A program made the translations under genes and the position numbers. From positions 1 to 43,468 of the forward strand of contig JADBLO010000128.1 of the NCBI GenBank assembly GCA_014894395.1: a DNA stretch of 43,468 bases, given 5' to 3'. Of the stretch, positions 8,088 to 16,612 are shown piece by piece. Below the pieces are notes generated by a model, which saw only the letters and a program-made list of their open reading frames with translations, was not told where the DNA came from and made no database searches. This stretch comes from Thermoplasmata archaeon (lineage in GTDB: Archaea > Thermoplasmatota > E2 > DHVEG-1). Within the stretch, counting starts at the first letter, position 1. Every line of letters starts with the position of its first letter.

Positions 8088-8762
8088 TTAACTGATATCT
8101 GCTCCTATATAATATACTCTTTCATCTGTGTGTTCAAGGGAGTTACCGTAATTTTTATAAGGTTTTTTAAACGATTTCGCAATAATATAGACCTCGGAAC
8201 TACTTTTCCGTGATGCTTCAGGAGAAAAGGTTTTCACAACCATAAACCGATGTTTCACCTTCTCGATGAATTCTTTGGTATCTTCCCCTTCAAAGATTTT
8301 ACAGATAAAATGACCGCCCGGTCTCAAAACTTGATCTACGACATGTAGTGCGCATTCACACAGCCATGCGCTTCGTGCCTGATCAACCGAATAACACCCT
8401 GAGATATCAGGAGACATATCTGACAACACCACATCTGCGCTCCTGCTGCTCATCAAGTCCTTGATACGTTCAACGGTTTCAGCTTGGGTGATATCACCTT
8501 GGATGAACTGTACGTTCTCTAATGGTTGGATCGACGAGAGATCCGCGCCAATAACAATGCCTTGTTCGCCAACCAGTTCTTTTGCTACCTGGCTCCATCC
8601 ACCAGGAGCAGCACCAAGATCCACGACGATACCGTTCTTTGGAATAAGATTAAAGCGGACTTGAATCTGCTGTAATTTAAAGGCAGAGCGGGCTCGATAT
8701 CCGGTCCGCTTCGCTTCTTTATAAAAATGCTCTTTCTTTTTTTCGGTGTACCAACGCGTCAT
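8088..8762 (-). CDS. rlmE: 23S rRNA (uridine-2'-O)-methyltransferase RlmE/FtsJ
   Basis: SAM-dependent enzyme of the FtsJ/RrmJ family that methylates the 2'-O of a uridine in the A-loop of large-subunit rRNA. It shows GYRARSAFKL near the N-terminus (first catalytic Lys region), the SAM motif VVDLGAAPGGWSQVA, DVVLSDMSPD (catalytic Asp), GGHFICKIFEG (catalytic Lys) and SRKSSSEVYIIAK (Glu of the K-D-K-E tetrad). The ~200-residue core is complete, with a short C-terminal extension. It starts 6 nt after the TFB stop codon, so the two are translationally linked. Two rRNA 2'-O-methylation genes (flpA and this one) thus sit close together. Confidence 0.93.
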   Translation of the reverse strand: MTRWYTEKKKEHFYKEAKRTGYRARSAFKLQQIQVRFNLIPKNGIVVDLGAAPGGWSQVAKELVGEQGIVIGADLSSIQPLENVQFIQGDITQAETVERIKDLMSSRSADVVLSDMSPDISGCYSVDQARSAWLCECALHVVDQVLRPGGHFICKIFEGEDTKEFIEKVKHRFMVVKTFSPEASRKSSSEVYIIAKSFKKPYKNYGNSLEHTDERVYYIGADIS

Positions 8763-8768
8763 AGTTGT

Positions 8769-9725
8769 TTACAGGATAATGTCGATGTCAAGTCGTTCTG
8801 CAAGCTCTTTATATCGGTTTCTGATTGTAACTTCTGTTACGCCAGCAACATCTGCAACTTCTCGTTGGGTTCGCCGTTCACCACACAAGATCGATGAAAT
8901 GTAAATCGATGCGGCGGCAACCCCGGTTGGACCACGACCACTGGTAAGTTCTTTGTCAGCAGCGTCTTTTAAGATCTCAATTGCTTTTGCCTGCACATCG
9001 CCGCTCAATTTCAGTTCACTGCAGAACCGTGAGATGTAATCCTGTGGTGATGTTGGCATCAGTTTCAATCCTAATTCTCGAGCAATGAACCGGTAGGTTC
9101 TCCCGATTTCTTTCCGAGAGACTCGCGAGGATGCAGCGATCTCATCAAGGGTTCGTGGCACGTTACACTGCCGACATGCGGCATACAACGCTGACGCGGA
9201 CACTCCTTCGATGCTGCGCCCACGAATCAAGTTCTTCAGGACTGCTTTTCGATACACCATGGCTGCGGTTTCTCGTACGGTTCTCGGCAGACCCATGCCA
9301 GATGCCATTCGGTCAAGCTCTGATAACGCGAACGCAAGGTTCCGCTCAGTTGCATCACTAATTCTGATACGTCGTTGCCATTTCCTGAGTCGATACAGCT
9401 GTGCCCGGTTTCTGGTCGGAATGGATTTTCCATAGGAGTCCCGGTTTTTCCATCCGATCATGGTACTAAGACCTTTATCGTGAATCGTGTATGTCATGGG
9501 AGCACCGACACGTGCTCGTTTCTCCCGCTGGTCACTATCAAACGCTCTCCACTCTGGGCCATGGTCGATGAAATCTTGATCAATAACAAGGCCGCAATCC
9601 GCGCAGACAAGCTCTGCACGCGCATAATCTTTACTTAAATGTGTACTGTTACATTCAGGGCACTGAATGATTTCTTCAATGCTCTGCCGTTTCTCTTTTT
9701 TCTTCTTGGATTGCATTTGTACCAT
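8769..9725 (-). CDS. tfb: Transcription initiation factor B (TFB/TFIIB)
   Basis: General transcription factor that bridges TBP at the TATA box to RNA polymerase. Residues ~20-45 form the zinc ribbon (CPECN...CADCG). The B-finger/reader follows ([21 protein letters not shown]). Two cyclin-like repeats come next, the first with [17 protein letters not shown] and the second with [21 protein letters not shown]. The recognition helix near the end ([22 protein letters not shown]) contacts the BRE. At 318 residues it is full length. Its first ATG codons are at 9725 (M1) and 9716 (M4). It heads a minus-strand operon with rlmE and the polyprenyl synthase. Confidence 0.97.
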   Translation of the reverse strand: MVQMQSKKKKEKRQSIEEIIQCPECNSTHLSKDYARAELVCADCGLVIDQDFIDHGPEWRAFDSDQREKRARVGAPMTYTIHDKGLSTMIGWKNRDSYGKSIPTRNRAQLYRLRKWQRRIRISDATERNLAFALSELDRMASGMGLPRTVRETAAMVYRKAVLKNLIRGRSIEGVSASALYAACRQCNVPRTLDEIAASSRVSRKEIGRTYRFIARELGLKLMPTSPQDYISRFCSELKLSGDVQAKAIEILKDAADKELTSGRGPTGVAAASIYISSILCGERRTQREVADVAGVTEVTIRNRYKELAERLDIDIIL

Positions 9726-9787
9726 TTACCAACGCCCCCATAATTATTTTATACTTTGCGATATGCTTTTAAGCCCAATGAAATAAC

Positions 9788-9802
9788 TTATATATAAACA
9801 TT
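9788..9802 (-). promoter_or_regulatory. Candidate BRE/TATA of the TFB operon
   Basis: Read on the minus strand this is GAAATG (BRE-like) followed by TTTATATATAAG, about 65 nt upstream of the TFB start. A second TATA-like element, TATAAAATAAT, lies at about 9745-9757. The rest of the 258-nt gap 9726-9983 is AT-rich, and I see no gene in it. Confidence 0.4.
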
Positions 9803-9941
9803 TCTACACGATATATTTGGTTAAGCAGTCAGATATTCTCGTAGAAGATAAGAGATATGGGACACGATCAGAGAGCATAATCTTCTTATAACTATTGGCA
9901 TCGAAAATTATTTAAGACTTATTGCAAAAATGATGGAAATA

Positions 9942-9964
9942 TAAAAAAAGGAAAAAAAAGAAAA
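9942..9964 (-). terminator. T-rich terminator after the secreted protein gene
   Basis: On the minus strand two oligo-T runs start about 20 nt after the stop codon of the gene ending at 9984. This is the usual archaeal U-tract termination signal, without a stem-loop. Confidence 0.5.
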
Positions 9965-9983
9965 CAACCCCTAAAACTAATCA

Positions 9984-10694
9984 TTACGAATGGGTGGTTG
10001 CTTTGAAATGAATCCAGATCTGCCCAGTTGCAGCTGCTTGATCAGGAGCAGTACTCGATACGCTAATGGAGATTTGAACCCAGACGTAATCATAAGAATT
10101 GTTTTTAGCATATCGAACGGTTGTGTCATTGTATCGAACGTGAGATGTTACATCCCATGGTGTTAAGATACGGGTGGCATAAGTTGAGCCATTCATCGTC
10201 GATGTATTTCCATCCCCTGCCCCTAAAACCCATTCGCAATTAGCGGTGGTATGCTGTGAAACCCCAGCACGTACCGAAAGAACCTTTGCAGAGGCGACTT
10301 CAGACGCAGCATCCGTGGTCCGATTCCCATGTAAATAGATGGAAATGTTGGAGGCTCCGGTGCCTGAAACATTAATGTGAGTGATGTTGACCTTAAAGCC
10401 TTCTTCATTGACAATCGCAAACACAGCGGTATAGTTCTTCACGGAGCTAGGCATCCAATCACCAAGGCTGATAACGACAGTTCGTGATCCGCTCGCGTTG
10501 TTGGTGACACGTAAAACACGTGCTGCTGGATCAGCAGAAGAATTATCTGATCCGACAAATCTGATATCAGCGTTACTTGGGTGAACAATACCAAAAGTGT
10601 ACGATACCTTTGTCGTGGCATACTGTGTAGCCATGGTCATACTTAAAACTATTAGCAGTACACCTATAAAGGTTAAACGTCTGTCTATCCGCAT
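9984..10694 (-). CDS. Secreted Ser/Thr/Asn-rich surface protein, possibly TasA/camelysin-like
   Basis: An N-terminal hydrophobic segment (LTFIGVLLIVLSMTMATQYAT) is followed by ~200 residues rich in Ser, Thr and Asn with a beta-sandwich pattern (TFGIVHPSNADIRFVG, RTVVISLGDWMPSS, FKVNITHINVSG, YVWVQISISVSS). The arrangement of one N-terminal hydrophobic segment and a single beta-sandwich recalls the TasA/camelysin/archaeal bundling-pilus class, but I see no decisive motif and put this at low confidence. I chose the ATG at 10694; a GTG at 10703 is an in-frame alternative. A TATA-like TATTTAAATA lies at 10745-10757 on the minus strand. It is monocistronic. Confidence 0.7.
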   Translation of the reverse strand: MRIDRRLTFIGVLLIVLSMTMATQYATTKVSYTFGIVHPSNADIRFVGSDNSSADPAARVLRVTNNASGSRTVVISLGDWMPSSVKNYTAVFAIVNEEGFKVNITHINVSGTGASNISIYLHGNRTTDAASEVASAKVLSVRAGVSQHTTANCEWVLGAGDGNTSTMNGSTYATRILTPWDVTSHVRYNDTTVRYAKNNSYDYVWVQISISVSSTAPDQAAATGQIWIHFKATTHS

Positions 10695-10902
10695 TCCACC
10701 CACATCCCTTGCATCCTAGTATGTTCAGAATCGTAGGCCTTGTATTTAAATATATTGGAGTTTTGGGTCATGAATAAACAGACTTTCATGAAACCTTTGT
10801 GTGACCTAGATTACTGTTTCATTTCATTCATTTCTATTGATTCCTGATGACATGGATAAAAAAGGATGATTGAGAAGAACATGGAAAGAAATTAAAGCAG
10901 AC

Positions 10903-10912
10903 CAAAAAAAAA
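10903..10912 (-). terminator. Oligo-T terminator of the C25 peptidase gene
   Basis: A 9-10 nt T run on the minus strand, ~25 nt beyond the stop codon at 10936. Confidence 0.4.
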
Positions 10913-10935
10913 GAATAACAAGAGGTAGACCGTTT

Positions 10936-12852
10936 TTACGAGGGATATCCACCAAGCCTCAAACTGGGGTCACCGAAGAGCGCCCAGTTCGTGATACAGA
11001 ACGCCTCGATTTGCCCTATTTCTTCTTCAGCAAGGAACTTCTGAATCGCACGACTGTAAGCTTGTGCAAGATTTGTCGCACCATTACCTACTTCATAGAA
11101 GAAGTTCGACTCAAGCTCTCCACTGAGACTGACCGGGTTACCTTCGTATCCCATTCCATAGCCAGTGCAGCCGGTTGAAGCAATTGCACCACCAGGATAT
11201 TTCACGACAAGGCCCCAGCTGAAACAGACAGGGATCGGGATACCATAGCAGAAGTACTGAGTGCCTGTTTTATCAAATAACGTCTTGAGAAGCGATACGT
11301 TGTACAAACCATTATGACAGCCACCGACAATGACAACAGGGAGTTTTGCACCGTTTGAAATCTTCAGGAAATTGTAGAGATTAATGCCTCCGCACCAATC
11401 ATCCGGATAGGCCCCATCAAACCAGATCGTATCCCAGACTAGGGGATTTCCATGCCCTTCGAAATCAACATAGCCGGCGCCTTGGGATATTGCTTTCTGA
11501 ATATCTTTTGCTTCTGGAACGAACCCACTCGTGTTCTTGTTTGTCGAATACACGGTCACCAGATTTAGGTCAGGGATCGCGTTCTTTGTGTAGTTAAATG
11601 CGAGGTCACAGAGGTATTCACCATCAGGTTTACCTTCATAATAATCAAATGTTTTCCCACCGATTCCAACAAAGTTCTTATACCAGGGTTTCGCGTCAGG
11701 ACCACTGCTTTCGTAGGTAATGATCTTCTTCACCATTTGGTTTACTTCCATCTTGTTTGTGACCGGTAATCGACTCACGTAGACCTCAGGGTTCATATCG
11801 AATGTATCTTTCGCAGCACCAGGTGCATCCCAGGCAGCATAGACGCCGTCACCGTTCGAATCCCAACTATCAAAATCACCGGTTGCATTGTACAGACATC
11901 CGTAATAGAGATCAGATAAACATCCTTCATCATCTTCCTGAGGGATACTCACATATCGGACTGGAACCCACCACGCTGTGTAACCAGCGGATCGTGTATC
12001 CTTATCTTTCGAGGTGATATGAGATTTCAAACCACCGACTAGTAACACGTAGGTAATGTTCCAAGTATCGTACGCGTATTTAATGAAATATTTCACTTGC
12101 TCCGGGGGGTCAGCTCCTGTGTATTTATCAAGGATATCTTCCACTGATTTAAAGGTAGTTGCCACACCCTTATCATTCTTATGATCAATAAGTGGTTGAA
12201 GTTTTGCTTCAAACGCAGCAGGAGCAATAATCACCATATCATACGCATCAAGGGTTTGTGGTGTTGTCGTCGGTGCATCATAGGTCACTGTAACATCAAA
12301 GCGAGCTGCATAATCAACCTGGTTGTTCGCTGGTGAGTAGCGGACCGGATAACAGATGACTTTGACAAAAATGACTTCTTTACCATTATAATCACGGCCT
12401 GCACCAAGATCATAACTATACCAGTTGCTTGGATAGAACGCAGAGCTGTTGTATACTGATTTATCTTTTACACTCGCTTTAATTTCGCTCATTTTTGATA
12501 ACGGAGCGATGCGAGCAGACATGACCTTTTTTGTAAGAGTCATGGTGCCGATATCTTTTGGATTACACGTCACTTTTATGTTCTTTGACCCGAAAGGTAA
12601 CTGATAGGTTTTTATAGAGATAGGTAACACTGGTTTATTCGGTTCGATTAATTGCGAAGTCGCTTCATTTATTTCTATTTTCACAAATCCATCTTTTTCA
12701 CGCAGAATTGGTTGTGACGAGAACAATAATGAGGTTGAATCGCTTTTTGCGATCATTGTTTTTTTCACAGAGATATCAGTGTTGAACGCAGCTGCTCCAA
12801 GTCCACCAAAGACCAATATGCCTACGATGAAAATTGGTATGATTTTCTTCAT
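10936..12852 (-). CDS. Secreted C25-family (gingipain-like) cysteine peptidase
   Basis: Extracellular caspase-fold cysteine protease. A signal peptide (KKIIPIFIVGILVFGGLGAAAF) is followed by a ~200-residue N-terminal prodomain-like region. The C25 catalytic domain begins near YDMVIIAPAAFEAKLQPLIDHKNDKG. The catalytic His is in DFEGHGNP (about residue 467) and the catalytic Cys in IVGGCHNG (about residue 512). The protein ends with ALFGDPSLRLGG, the usual end of the C25 domain, with no sorting or anchor tail, so it is probably released. I chose the ATG at 12852 because GAGGAA sits 6 nt upstream; an in-frame ATG at 12882 lacks this. C25 peptidases are known from protein-degrading sediment archaea. 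Confidence 0.92.
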   Translation of the reverse strand: MKKIIPIFIVGILVFGGLGAAAFNTDISVKKTMIAKSDSTSLLFSSQPILREKDGFVKIEINEATSQLIEPNKPVLPISIKTYQLPFGSKNIKVTCNPKDIGTMTLTKKVMSARIAPLSKMSEIKASVKDKSVYNSSAFYPSNWYSYDLGAGRDYNGKEVIFVKVICYPVRYSPANNQVDYAARFDVTVTYDAPTTTPQTLDAYDMVIIAPAAFEAKLQPLIDHKNDKGVATTFKSVEDILDKYTGADPPEQVKYFIKYAYDTWNITYVLLVGGLKSHITSKDKDTRSAGYTAWWVPVRYVSIPQEDDEGCLSDLYYGCLYNATGDFDSWDSNGDGVYAAWDAPGAAKDTFDMNPEVYVSRLPVTNKMEVNQMVKKIITYESSGPDAKPWYKNFVGIGGKTFDYYEGKPDGEYLCDLAFNYTKNAIPDLNLVTVYSTNKNTSGFVPEAKDIQKAISQGAGYVDFEGHGNPLVWDTIWFDGAYPDDWCGGINLYNFLKISNGAKLPVVIVGGCHNGLYNVSLLKTLFDKTGTQYFCYGIPIPVCFSWGLVVKYPGGAIASTGCTGYGMGYEGNPVSLSGELESNFFYEVGNGATNLAQAYSRAIQKFLAEEEIGQIEAFCITNWALFGDPSLRLGGYPS

Positions 12853-13079
12853 ATTATTCCTCGAGTATTTTTTAGTGTGCATCCATTTTTAGCGCTAGTA
12901 TGATGAATATTTATTTTAATATTATATATTATATAAATATAAGTATTTAAATATTATGGGACAATTACCCAAACAGTACATAAAGCAAAACAACACGAAT
13001 ATGCCCCTTCGCTTCTCCTTTTTTACAGAAAATATTATGTAGCAGTCATGAACTCCTCTAAAATATAAACGGAGAAGAC

Positions 13080-14432
13080 ATGCAAAAACTCTGGGAACAT
13101 CTCTTCAACGAGGAAACAGGACTCGGAACCGCACTCACTACCCTCATCTACCACACACCATACCAAGAAACCTACAGATCCCTTCAACACACACAACGGT
13201 GGACTCCTGAGCAAATAAAAGATTATCAATGGCAACAACTCAAAACACTACTCCACCACGCGTACGAACACGTACCTTACTACAAAAAACTCTTCAATAT
13301 ACGAGGCATCACACCAGACGACGTCCAATCACTCCATGACTTCCAACAACTCCCCTTTCTCACCAAAGAAACCGTCCAAGAACACACAAACGAGCTCAAA
13401 GCAACCAACTACCCTACGCACACCTTTGAAGAAACCATCACCGGTGGATCCACCGGCTTCCCCCTCAGATTCTACGTTGAAAAAGGAGTGTGGTACGCCA
13501 AACACCTCGCATACATTAAAACACTCTTGGAACGAGCCGAATGTCATGCCATGGATAAATCAGTACAAATCACCGGCAGTGAAAAACCCTGGGAGTATCG
13601 ACCATTGTCACGAACCCTTGTTCTTTCCTCATATCACATGACAGACCAGAATCTCCCAATATATGTAAAAAAAATCAGACGACTCCAACCACAATACCTT
13701 ATAGGATACCCCTCAGCAATCACCATGCTTGCTACATATATGAAACACAACACCATTGAATTGAAAGCAATTTTTTGCTACGGGGAAACCATCTACGACT
13801 GGCAACGTGAATTCCTCGAAGAGCTCTTCCAATGCAGAGTACACGGACAATACGGACACCGAGAGCAAAGCGTACTTGCTGGAACCTGTGAGAAGAGCAA
13901 CTCCTACCACATCTTCCCTGATTATGGGCTCGTAGAACTCATTGATAGAAACGGACGACAAGTGACAAAAGATGGTGAATCTGGAGAGATTGTCGCCACC
14001 GGCTTTCACACTGGAATTTTCCCTTTTATAAGGTACAAAACCGGAGATATTGCAGTGTATTCAACACACCACTGCGAATGCGGAAGAAACTATCCTCTCT
14101 TGAAATCAATCGAAGGAAGGGTACAGGATTTCGTTGTCTCAAAAACCAACCGACTCGTGCCGTTCATGGGGGTTCATCACCTTGTTGCAAAATCGACGGA
14201 AAACGTGAAAGAATGCCAATTGTACCAAGAACGACAAGGAGAAATCGTGCTTCGTGTCGTGCGAAGGGAAACATATTCAGAAGATGACGCACGTCGTATT
14301 CAAGAGAGTTTTCATAAGCGATTTGGAGACGAGTTTTCATTAACTCTTACCTGTGTAGATTCTATTCCTCGGACCAACCGCGGGAAATATCAATTTTTAG
14401 TCCAGAAACTCCCCATTCATTTTTCACCCTGA
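13080..14432 (+). CDS. PaaK/CapK-like adenylate-forming enzyme
   Basis: Member of the ANL superfamily related to phenylacetate-CoA ligase and CapK. It shows the phosphate-binding loop TGGSTGFPLRF (~residues 121-131), YGETIYDWQREFLEELF, the motif HGQYGHREQ where PaaK enzymes bind the carboxylate and adenylate, FIRYKTGD and the hinge ESI/EGRVQDFV. The C-terminal subdomain ends with PRTNRGKYQFLV, which contains the catalytic Lys region. At 450 residues it is full length. It would activate a carboxylic acid as acyl-AMP, possibly for CoA transfer or cell-surface polysaccharide modification. It stands alone, so the substrate cannot be inferred. GGAG lies just upstream of the ATG. Confidence 0.82.
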   Translation: MQKLWEHLFNEETGLGTALTTLIYHTPYQETYRSLQHTQRWTPEQIKDYQWQQLKTLLHHAYEHVPYYKKLFNIRGITPDDVQSLHDFQQLPFLTKETVQEHTNELKATNYPTHTFEETITGGSTGFPLRFYVEKGVWYAKHLAYIKTLLERAECHAMDKSVQITGSEKPWEYRPLSRTLVLSSYHMTDQNLPIYVKKIRRLQPQYLIGYPSAITMLATYMKHNTIELKAIFCYGETIYDWQREFLEELFQCRVHGQYGHREQSVLAGTCEKSNSYHIFPDYGLVELIDRNGRQVTKDGESGEIVATGFHTGIFPFIRYKTGDIAVYSTHHCECGRNYPLLKSIEGRVQDFVVSKTNRLVPFMGVHHLVAKSTENVKECQLYQERQGEIVLRVVRRETYSEDDARRIQESFHKRFGDEFSLTLTCVDSIPRTNRGKYQFLVQKLPIHFSP

Positions 14433-14486
14433 CAAAAGAAAGAAGAATGGATTGATGCAGCAGATATACATCAACAGGTTTGTGTC

Positions 14487-16097
14487 TCACCAGTGGATTC
14501 TCGGGTTGATTAACGTCAGGTCAATTGCTGACCAATCGTCAAAATCATTTTTCCCATGGGAACCATCTGAATAATCATTGACTCCATTGTAAATGTATCG
14601 GTAATTCATAACGCTCTTATATGGTCCATATCGCCAAAAATCCGTCTGCCAGGGCCAGATGGTTTGCGAATTGTCAACCCCAGGGCTGTATAATCCCAGA
14701 GTATGTCCTGTCTCATGCATCATTGCACCCGCATACACACACGCTCGATTCAGTTCCCTGTTGAACGTCCGTCGGTAGCATCCATCAATTATTGGAAAGA
14801 TCTTTGAACGCATTTCATGGTAACTTGTTGAAACAAGGAAACAATCGAGAGCCCACATTCCATTGATTCTTGAGGAAAACGCGAAACCTTTCGCCCACGT
14901 GCCATTATACGTGATAATCGCCCAGTGGAAGACCCCTCGTCGCCAGTTATTGATATCTCCATGCATGAAATAGGCCATGTACCATTGATCAAGGTCTTCA
15001 TCCTCGATATTTTCTTTGAAGGGGATGATTTCACCACCACCGAGACGACCGTCATCGATATGCCAGAAAATGTTCTGTTTCGCATATGACGTACGGAGCA
15101 TGTCGTAGGTTTGAACTGGTACAAACGCACCTTCACCATTTGGACCTTTCGCCATCTGATCAATTTCAATGAACATATCTTGCCGGAATGGGTCGGAGCC
15201 CCATTGCCATGCTTTGTATTCCTCTATGTCGTTTAATCCATCCTCATCTTCGTCTAATGCGGTATAGTTCTCCCAATCGAAAGGATCGTAAATGAAGTAG
15301 TACCCCTCATCATGACCCCATTCGATATAGGTTAATCCGAATGTATATTCCCATTCAATGGGGATACCATCGTTATCTGCGTCTTCACCGCGGTTATTTA
15401 TCAGAGGGCTGGTGTTGTACATATTCACTTCAAGCCAGTACGGCAGTCCGTCGCCATCAAAATCATTTTGTGATATAGTAAAGAAGAGCTCACAGTCTCT
15501 CTCCGGTTCGTGAATGCTGTTGTCATCACATCCATTCAATCGGCCATACCCGCTGGGATCCTCGAGATAATCATCACCCCACCAGATACCTGTGGCGATA
15601 CTGTAGGTCAGCTCCGCCGTACGAGCCTGTGTATAATTCCCGTAATCCGGACTGATGTCACAGAGGCGGTCAAACCCTGTGTTTTTATCCCACAGCTCAA
15701 TAGAAACATTGACGAACTCTTTGTCTTTGGGAACCACGCAGGAGGCAGACCAATTCGGGTGTTCAACGTATTGCATATTTTCCCAGATGTCACTGATATG
15801 GGTTTGGTCGTTGATTTTTACCTTTAGATAAAAATCAGGACCAGAGAGGGTATCGATTGTCTTGAGTGCTCGGATCTCGTTAATAGCGACCGTCACAGTA
15901 ATGTTATCAACTAGCGGATCGAAATCTGTACAGGATAATGGTGTTATGACATTACGATTAATCTGTGGATTATAGATTTCAGTGGACTGTTTCGTGAAGG
16001 TGACTGGTTGTTTTTGCCTTGCAAGAGCAGAGGTCGGAAGGATCATTGTTGTTAAAATTAAAAGCGTACATATTATTTTTATAGATTTCTTCGTCAT
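14487..16097 (-). CDS. Secreted metzincin-like metalloprotease with calcium-binding repeats
   Basis: A signal peptide (IKIICTLLILTTMILPTSALA) is followed by a C2-like beta domain of ~190 residues. Three thrombospondin-type-3/EF-loop calcium repeats come next (DFDGDGLPYWLE, DADNDGIPIEWE, DEDEDGLNDIEE, residues ~210-285). A C-terminal protease domain carries HETGHTLGLY (His461, Glu462, His465) and a Met-turn-like SVMNY (Met497). In classical metzincins the third zinc ligand is His or Asp three residues after the Gly; here that position is Ser (YSPGVD), with an Asp four residues further on. GGGGGT lies ~6 nt upstream of the ATG. It probably acts outside the cell, stabilised by calcium. Confidence 0.82.
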   Translation of the reverse strand: MTKKSIKIICTLLILTTMILPTSALARQKQPVTFTKQSTEIYNPQINRNVITPLSCTDFDPLVDNITVTVAINEIRALKTIDTLSGPDFYLKVKINDQTHISDIWENMQYVEHPNWSASCVVPKDKEFVNVSIELWDKNTGFDRLCDISPDYGNYTQARTAELTYSIATGIWWGDDYLEDPSGYGRLNGCDDNSIHEPERDCELFFTISQNDFDGDGLPYWLEVNMYNTSPLINNRGEDADNDGIPIEWEYTFGLTYIEWGHDEGYYFIYDPFDWENYTALDEDEDGLNDIEEYKAWQWGSDPFRQDMFIEIDQMAKGPNGEGAFVPVQTYDMLRTSYAKQNIFWHIDDGRLGGGEIIPFKENIEDEDLDQWYMAYFMHGDINNWRRGVFHWAIITYNGTWAKGFAFSSRINGMWALDCFLVSTSYHEMRSKIFPIIDGCYRRTFNRELNRACVYAGAMMHETGHTLGLYSPGVDNSQTIWPWQTDFWRYGPYKSVMNYRYIYNGVNDYSDGSHGKNDFDDWSAIDLTLINPRIHW

Positions 16098-16267
16098 ATT
16101 ATTACCCCCTAAGTAGTAATCTATTACTTTCCTTCTATATGTAAGACACCATTATAAATAGTTTATTCTCTGTCATGAAAGAGCATGGATGGCCATTTTT
16201 TTGCTAAAAACATAAATAGGACTTTGCAATACCATATGCCATCTACCATGTATATGGGGGATCATCT

Positions 16268-16612
16268 ATGAACTTGATTATACCGCCAGAACCACTCATG
16301 CTAAAAAAACAATCAGAAAAACAAAAAGGGAGAGAATGGGATATCGATTCTCTCACGTTATGGTTCGGCAACCGACTCCCAACCTATCTTTGGAACGACG
16401 CAGGATGGTCAAAACCGTTAAAGGCCGAAGGATATAACTGGCAGAGTTTCCTGAAAATCCTCTCGCTTCATAAAAAAGAGATGATCCGCTGGTCCCGCAA
16501 CGCACTCTCCTGGAAAGAGTTTCTTTTAAAGCTTCAAGACACCATCAAAGACCCAGTGTTTAAAACAGTCCTTCTTCGACAAGACAAACGAGAGGTGATC
16601 ACCGATGGATGA
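16268..16612 (+). CDS. Small protein preceding the B12-radical SAM gene, unknown
   Basis: The 114-residue cytoplasmic product is rich in Trp, Lys and Leu (SLTLWFGNRLPTYLWNDAGWSKPLKAEGYNW, LSWKEFLLKLQDTI). I recognise no domain and see no Cys cluster, signal peptide or membrane segment. A strong GGGGGA precedes the ATG, and a TATA-like CATAAATAG lies at about 16210. Its 3' end overlaps the start of the radical SAM gene by 8 nt, so the two are translationally coupled. This suggests that it is a partner subunit, substrate-presenting protein or regulator of that enzyme. Confidence 0.75.
   Translation: MNLIIPPEPLMLKKQSEKQKGREWDIDSLTLWFGNRLPTYLWNDAGWSKPLKAEGYNWQSFLKILSLHKKEMIRWSRNALSWKEFLLKLQDTIKDPVFKTVLLRQDKREVITDG

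Noticed and set aside
10840-10900. TGATGA near a CTGA-like sequence as a C/D box guide RNA
   Set aside because: The boxes deviate from consensus and no D' or C' pairing could be found by eye.
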